Assembly: GCA_964516805.1 (NCBI GenBank)
Contig: CAZEXI010000077.1
Location: 1 to 7,207, forward strand
Length of the DNA: 7,207 nucleotides
Reading direction: 5' to 3'
Source of the DNA: CAYSTL01 sp964516805
Lineage (GTDB): Archaea > Thermoplasmatota > Thermoplasmata > Halarchaeoplasmatales > Halarchaeoplasmataceae
The notes under the pieces were generated by a model. It ran no database searches. It saw only the letters and a list, made by a program, of their open reading frames with translations, and was not told the origin of the DNA. The stretch's first letter is position 1; each line of letters opens with the position of its first letter. Positions 4,245 to 7,207 of this stretch are shown piece by piece. The translations under genes were made by a program, and so were the position numbers.

Positions 4245-7207
4245 TCAGTCCTCCCAGTTTGAGCTCATATCTTTTTCAGGATCTCTAAAATCATCTATTT
4301 GACCACCATCCTGCTCGTCTTTGAGATTATATGGTCTACTCTTGTTTTGCTCCTTATCACTAAGTTCATCATGCTCTTCTTTCCAATTTTCAGAGTCATT
4401 CAAATGCTCATCATATCTTTCTTTATGATATTCCTCTTGTTCATTTTTTCTTTTAAGTAAAAACAGTGCTGTTAAAATAACTGCTATCAATCCTATGATA
4501 CCAATACCAACGTACATCAGCATATCTCCAGAACTATCCTCGTTATCGCTAGAACTACTTTCTTTTTCTGTTGTAAATGAGAATGTAGAACTGGTGGTTT
4601 CATCTTCTCCATCAGATACAACGACATACCACTCGTAATTGGTCTCTTTAGATAGTCCGGACCAACTCACCGATGCTGTTTGTCCGCTGTGTACATCGTT
4701 GTCTATAGCTATAACTTTGTCTTTTGACGCCTCGTAGAAAGTAACATCTAAAGTACCACCATCTGGATCAGATACATCTATACTTAGTATCGGGTCAGTA
4801 TTAACATCTTTATCTCCATCTGGTATAGAAGGATTGGTTGGATCATCAGGAGGGTTATTACCTCTTACTTCAGTGGTAAAAGACCATGCATCTGAGGAAG
4901 TTATATCTGTTCCATCATCTGCAACTGCATACCATCGATATGTGGTACTCATTGATAGTCCAGACCATGTTACTGAAGCTGTATTTCCGCTTGAAATATT
5001 AAAATCTTCCCCGATCACACTGTCATCAGTCCAATCATAGAAAGTAACATTCATATCATCACCATCTGGATCAGCTACTTCAACTCTCAAGATAGGTGAT
5101 GTAGTTACATCTATCGCATCATCGGCTGGTGATGGATTTGTAGGTTTTTCAGGAGGATTGTTTCCATGACTAATAGTAGTAAATGACCATGTTGTTGAGG
5201 TTGTTTGATTTAAACCATCATCAGCTAAAGCATACCATTCATATGTAGAACCTTCGGATAAGCTGGACCATGTTATAGAAGCTGTATTTCCACTAGAGAC
5301 TTCAGAATCAGTTCCGATCAAACTATCATCTGAGGCATCGTAGAAATTGATATCCATATTATCACCATCTGGATCAGATACATAGACACTCAGTGAAGGT
5401 GAGTTACTAACATCTACGGCCTGATCAGGAGGCGTTGGGTTGATAGGTGCTTCAGGAGGATGATTCATCTCTGCTTGAGTTTTGAATGACCATGTAGAAG
5501 ATTTGTTTTCAAGTTCAGAATCACTAGCTACAGCGTACCATTCATAAGTTGTATTAGCATATAGACCTGACCACGTGATAGATGCTGTATCCCCACTGTT
5601 TAAACCATCGACTGTACCTATAACACTATCATCATCAGCATCGTAGAAAGTAACATCTACACTGTCTCCGTCAGGATCTGATACGAGGACGCTCACTGTT
5701 GGAGATGTACTCACATCTGTTGATCCATCAGATGGTGATGGATTAGTTGGTTTTTCAGGGGGATGATTAGCTTCGTTTTTTGTAGTAAATGACCATGTAG
5801 AAGATTTATTCTCGAATTCAGAATCACTCACAACTGCATACCATTGATATGTAGTACTAACAGATAGACTAGACCAATTCACTTTTGCTGTATCTCCGCT
5901 GGATACTGCTGCATCAGTTCCGATCAAATTGTCGTTGGCAGCATTATAAAATGACACTTCAAGATTACCACCATCTGGATCGGAGACATACACACTCAAC
6001 GAAGGTGATGTACTTACGCTTGTTGCACTATCAGGAGGTGAAGGATTTGCAGGTTCATTTGGTGGGGAGTTGCCTATCAAAGTAGTAAATGACCACGTAG
6101 AAGACCGAGTAGAATTTTGACCATCATCTGCTACTGCGTACCATTCATATGTAGTTCCTTCTGATAAACCACCCCATGTAATAGATGTTGTTCCGTTGTT
6201 TACTCCTGAATTTTCACTGATCTCACTGTCATCGGAAGCGTTGTAAAATGTAACATTCATATCGTCACCATCAGGGTCTGATACATCTACAGAGAGTGTT
6301 GGAGATGTACTCACATCAGAAGCTCCATCATCAGGTGATGGATTAGAGGGCTGATCAGGTGGATGCTGTGGTTTAGTACCCCAGGGTTCCATGAGAGGAT
6401 ATTCGTCAGCATTATTTCCTCCGCCTATCGAATAGTTGGTATCTCCTATCCCGTCACTTCCAGATTGGTCTTGATTTGGACCACTGTACTGGTCTTCCCC
6501 GCTGTAATCTGAGAAGTAATTTCCTCCGGTTGGATAAGATGCATTCCAGTAGTTGTTTCCATTATCAGTACTCTGGTTACCATTCTTAATTATATTATTG
6601 TGATATACTCGATTTTTATTAGATGTGTATAAAAATATCCCTTGATTTTTATTATGATATGCATAATTATTGACGATATTATTACCTTCAGACCCCATCA
6701 AAACTATGCCTGCTTTATTTGAAGATAGATTATTGTTGGCTACAGTATTGGTGTTTGAAAAAATTAAAATGATGCCAGAATTAAGATTAGATGATAAAAA
6801 ATTGCTAGATATCGTGTTTCCATCAGAATGGCCAAGCAGGATACCAATAGTTCCATCACTTATGTCTTGATTCTCTACTGTAACTCCCGTACAGTTAGCC
6901 AGGATGACTTGACCTGCTTCCTCAGTAATCGTACCATCTGTTTTATTCTTCCAGTAATAGACTGGTTTTCCATTCACTGTGTTGCTTTCATCTATAGAAT
7001 GAGTATTCCAGTAAAGTAAGGGTGCATGAGTTAAGTAAATGCTGTTCCCCTTCATCACATTGTTTTTAAGTTCGATATCAATAGAACCACTGATACGGAT
7101 TCCTTCTTTGCTGTTTTCATTTATTACGTTTCTATATACATCAGTGTGAGAGCATGAACTTAAACTCAATCCTTCAGCAGTATGATAAATCGTATTGTTA
7201 GAAATAG
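4245..7207 (-). CDS. Paralogous membrane-anchored surface protein: beta-helix plus six Fn3-like repeats (5' end outside window)
   Basis: The frame is open from the window edge to TGA at 4245-4247, giving 986 visible residues. Translation continues upstream of the TTG at 7169 with more beta-helix sequence (I-S-N-N-T-I-Y), so that TTG is not the start. Visible residues 1 to ~275 are PbH1/NosD-like turns. They contain the S-N-T-V-N-G-K-P-V-Y-Y-W-K-N module and end in the NosD-family signature and D-E-Y-P-L-M-E-P-W-G. Six Fn3-like repeats of 100-102 residues follow (bases 4560-6380), each with D-P-D-G, F-Y-(D/N/E), W-x-(G/S)-L, Y-x-W-Y and a W/F-S-F-(T/K)-T end. A transmembrane helix (4455-4523) with K-R-K after it places the ~70-residue charged tail in the cytoplasm; the protein ends S-S-N-W-E-D. 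By comparison with the downstream paralogue, roughly 320 residues, including the signal peptide, probably lie beyond the window. The function is unknown; a surface adhesin or structural role is inferred from architecture. Confidence 0.95.
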   Translation of the reverse strand, partial: ISNNTIYHTAEGLSLSSCSHTDVYRNVINENSKEGIRISGSIDIELKNNVMKGNSIYLTHAPLLYWNTHSIDESNTVNGKPVYYWKNKTDGTITEEAGQVILANCTGVTVENQDISDGTIGILLGHSDGNTISSNFLSSNLNSGIILIFSNTNTVANNNLSSNKAGIVLMGSEGNNIVNNYAYHNKNQGIFLYTSNKNRVYHNNIIKNGNQSTDNGNNYWNASYPTGGNYFSDYSGEDQYSGPNQDQSGSDGIGDTNYSIGGGNNADEYPLMEPWGTKPQHPPDQPSNPSPDDGASDVSTSPTLSVDVSDPDGDDMNVTFYNASDDSEISENSGVNNGTTSITWGGLSEGTTYEWYAVADDGQNSTRSSTWSFTTLIGNSPPNEPANPSPPDSATSVSTSPSLSVYVSDPDGGNLEVSFYNAANDNLIGTDAAVSSGDTAKVNWSSLSVSTTYQWYAVVSDSEFENKSSTWSFTTKNEANHPPEKPTNPSPSDGSTDVSTSPTVSVLVSDPDGDSVDVTFYDADDDSVIGTVDGLNSGDTASITWSGLYANTTYEWYAVASDSELENKSSTWSFKTQAEMNHPPEAPINPTPPDQAVDVSNSPSLSVYVSDPDGDNMDINFYDASDDSLIGTDSEVSSGNTASITWSSLSEGSTYEWYALADDGLNQTTSTTWSFTTISHGNNPPEKPTNPSPADDAIDVTTSPILRVEVADPDGDDMNVTFYDWTDDSVIGEDFNISSGNTASVTWSGLSMSTTYRWYAVADDGTDITSSDAWSFTTEVRGNNPPDDPTNPSIPDGDKDVNTDPILSIDVSDPDGGTLDVTFYEASKDKVIAIDNDVHSGQTASVSWSGLSKETNYEWYVVVSDGEDETTSSTFSFTTEKESSSSDNEDSSGDMLMYVGIGIIGLIAVILTALFLLKRKNEQEEYHKERYDEHLNDSENWKEEHDELSDKEQNKSRPYNLKDEQDGGQIDDFRDPEKDMSSNWED
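4560..6380 (-). repeat. Tandem ~303-base Fn3-like repeat array, upstream gene (six units)
   Basis: In coding order the units are 6380-6075 (102 residues), 6074-5769 (102), 5768-5466 (101), 5465-5163 (101), 5162-4860 (101) and 4859-4560 (100). Most open with N-(N/H)-P-P-(E/D)-x-P-x-N-P and close with T-W-S-F-T-T or T-F-S-F-T-T. The array is complete and free of gaps, so it is the best internal reference for how the interrupted array of the downstream gene should look. It lies between the beta-helix and the transmembrane helix and is therefore extracellular. Confidence 0.92.
6381..7207 (-). other. Beta-helix (PbH1/NosD-like) domain of the upstream gene, partial
   Basis: This is the C-terminal part of a beta-helix, with turns such as I-S-S-N-F-L-S-S-N, V-A-N-N-N-L-S-S-N and I-V-N-N-Y-A-Y-H-N. 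It is followed by Y-H-N-N-I-I-K-N, Y-P-T-G-G-N-Y-F-S-D-Y-S-G, S-D-G-I-G-D and D-E-Y-P-L-M-E-P-W-G. The order and spacing match the downstream paralogue: from the shared Y-Y-W-K-N module to the end of the signature is 210 residues here and 217 there. The domain's beginning is outside the window. Confidence 0.85.
6891..7010 (-). other. Conserved 40-residue module inside the beta-helix, upstream gene copy
   Basis: The segment reads W-N-T-H-S-I-D, then S-N-T-V-N-G-K-P-V-Y-Y-W-K-N, then E-E-A-G-Q-V-I-L-A-N-C. It is the counterpart of 2765-2884. Only about 65 residues of this protein are visible before it, against 383 in the complete N-terminus of the paralogue. That is the basis for estimating how much of this gene lies outside the window. 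Confidence 0.75.

Noticed and set aside
311..6380. CRISPR array or insertion sequences suggested by the repetitive sequence
   Set aside because: The repeats are ~303 bases, protein-coding and divergent, with no short identical repeats and unique spacers. No transposase frame or terminal inverted repeats were seen.
4834..7019. Plus-strand frames at 4834-5040, 5885-6085, 6670-6870 and 6828-7019
   Set aside because: They lie opposite a continuous, clearly coding minus-strand frame of 986 residues and show no recognisable protein features.
7167..7169. TTG at 7169 as the start codon of the upstream gene
   Set aside because: The frame remains open to the window edge and the residues before it continue the beta-helix pattern, so the real start is outside.

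Overview
This window holds two large, paralogous cell-surface protein genes on the minus strand and nothing else that I can support. Both are cut by the window edges. The upstream gene (7207 down to 4245) lacks its 5' end. The downstream gene (start codon at 4033, reading down to base 1) lacks its stop codon and also contains a run of exactly 100 Ns at 1313-1412, the usual placeholder for a scaffold gap of unknown size. The 211-base spacer between them (4034-4244) has a T-rich stretch after the first gene and an archaeal-type TATA element and ribosome binding site before the second.

Both proteins have the same modular order. First comes a right-handed parallel beta-helix made of short Asn-rich PbH1/NosD-like turns. 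It ends in a NosD-family signature (Y-P-T-G-G-N-Y, S-D-G-I-G-D, D-E-Y-P-L-M-E-P-W-G). Next is an array of strikingly regular ~101-residue fibronectin-III-like beta-sandwich repeats. Then follow one transmembrane helix, a K-R-K stop-transfer cluster and a highly charged cytoplasmic tail of about 70 residues. The downstream protein also shows a signal peptide. The expected picture is a long stalk of Ig/Fn3-type domains anchored in the cytoplasmic membrane, carrying a glycosylated beta-helix at its outer tip. Adhesion, surface-layer or polysaccharide contact are plausible roles, but no catalytic residues can be assigned.

The organism is most likely an archaeon, and Thermoplasmatota or a related euryarchaeal lineage is my best guess. 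The reasons are AT-rich DNA, the TATA element, the G-W-P-G-D-G-S leader before the beta-helix (a feature I associate with Thermoplasmata-type surface proteins), dense N-glycosylation sequons, Fn3-like stalks, and a plain transmembrane anchor without a sortase motif. The N gap points to a draft or metagenome-derived assembly. The repeat domains are very acidic and nearly free of Lys/Arg, which would suit a saline habitat or Ca2+ binding.

The most useful observations concern the history and assembly of the repeats. The gap interrupts the Fn3 array at the same point of the repeat on both sides, so the missing DNA should be a whole number (possibly zero) of 303-base units. The last repeats of the two genes resemble each other more than they resemble their own neighbours, so the array predates the gene duplication. 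I found no RNA gene, CRISPR array, insertion sequence or defence system.
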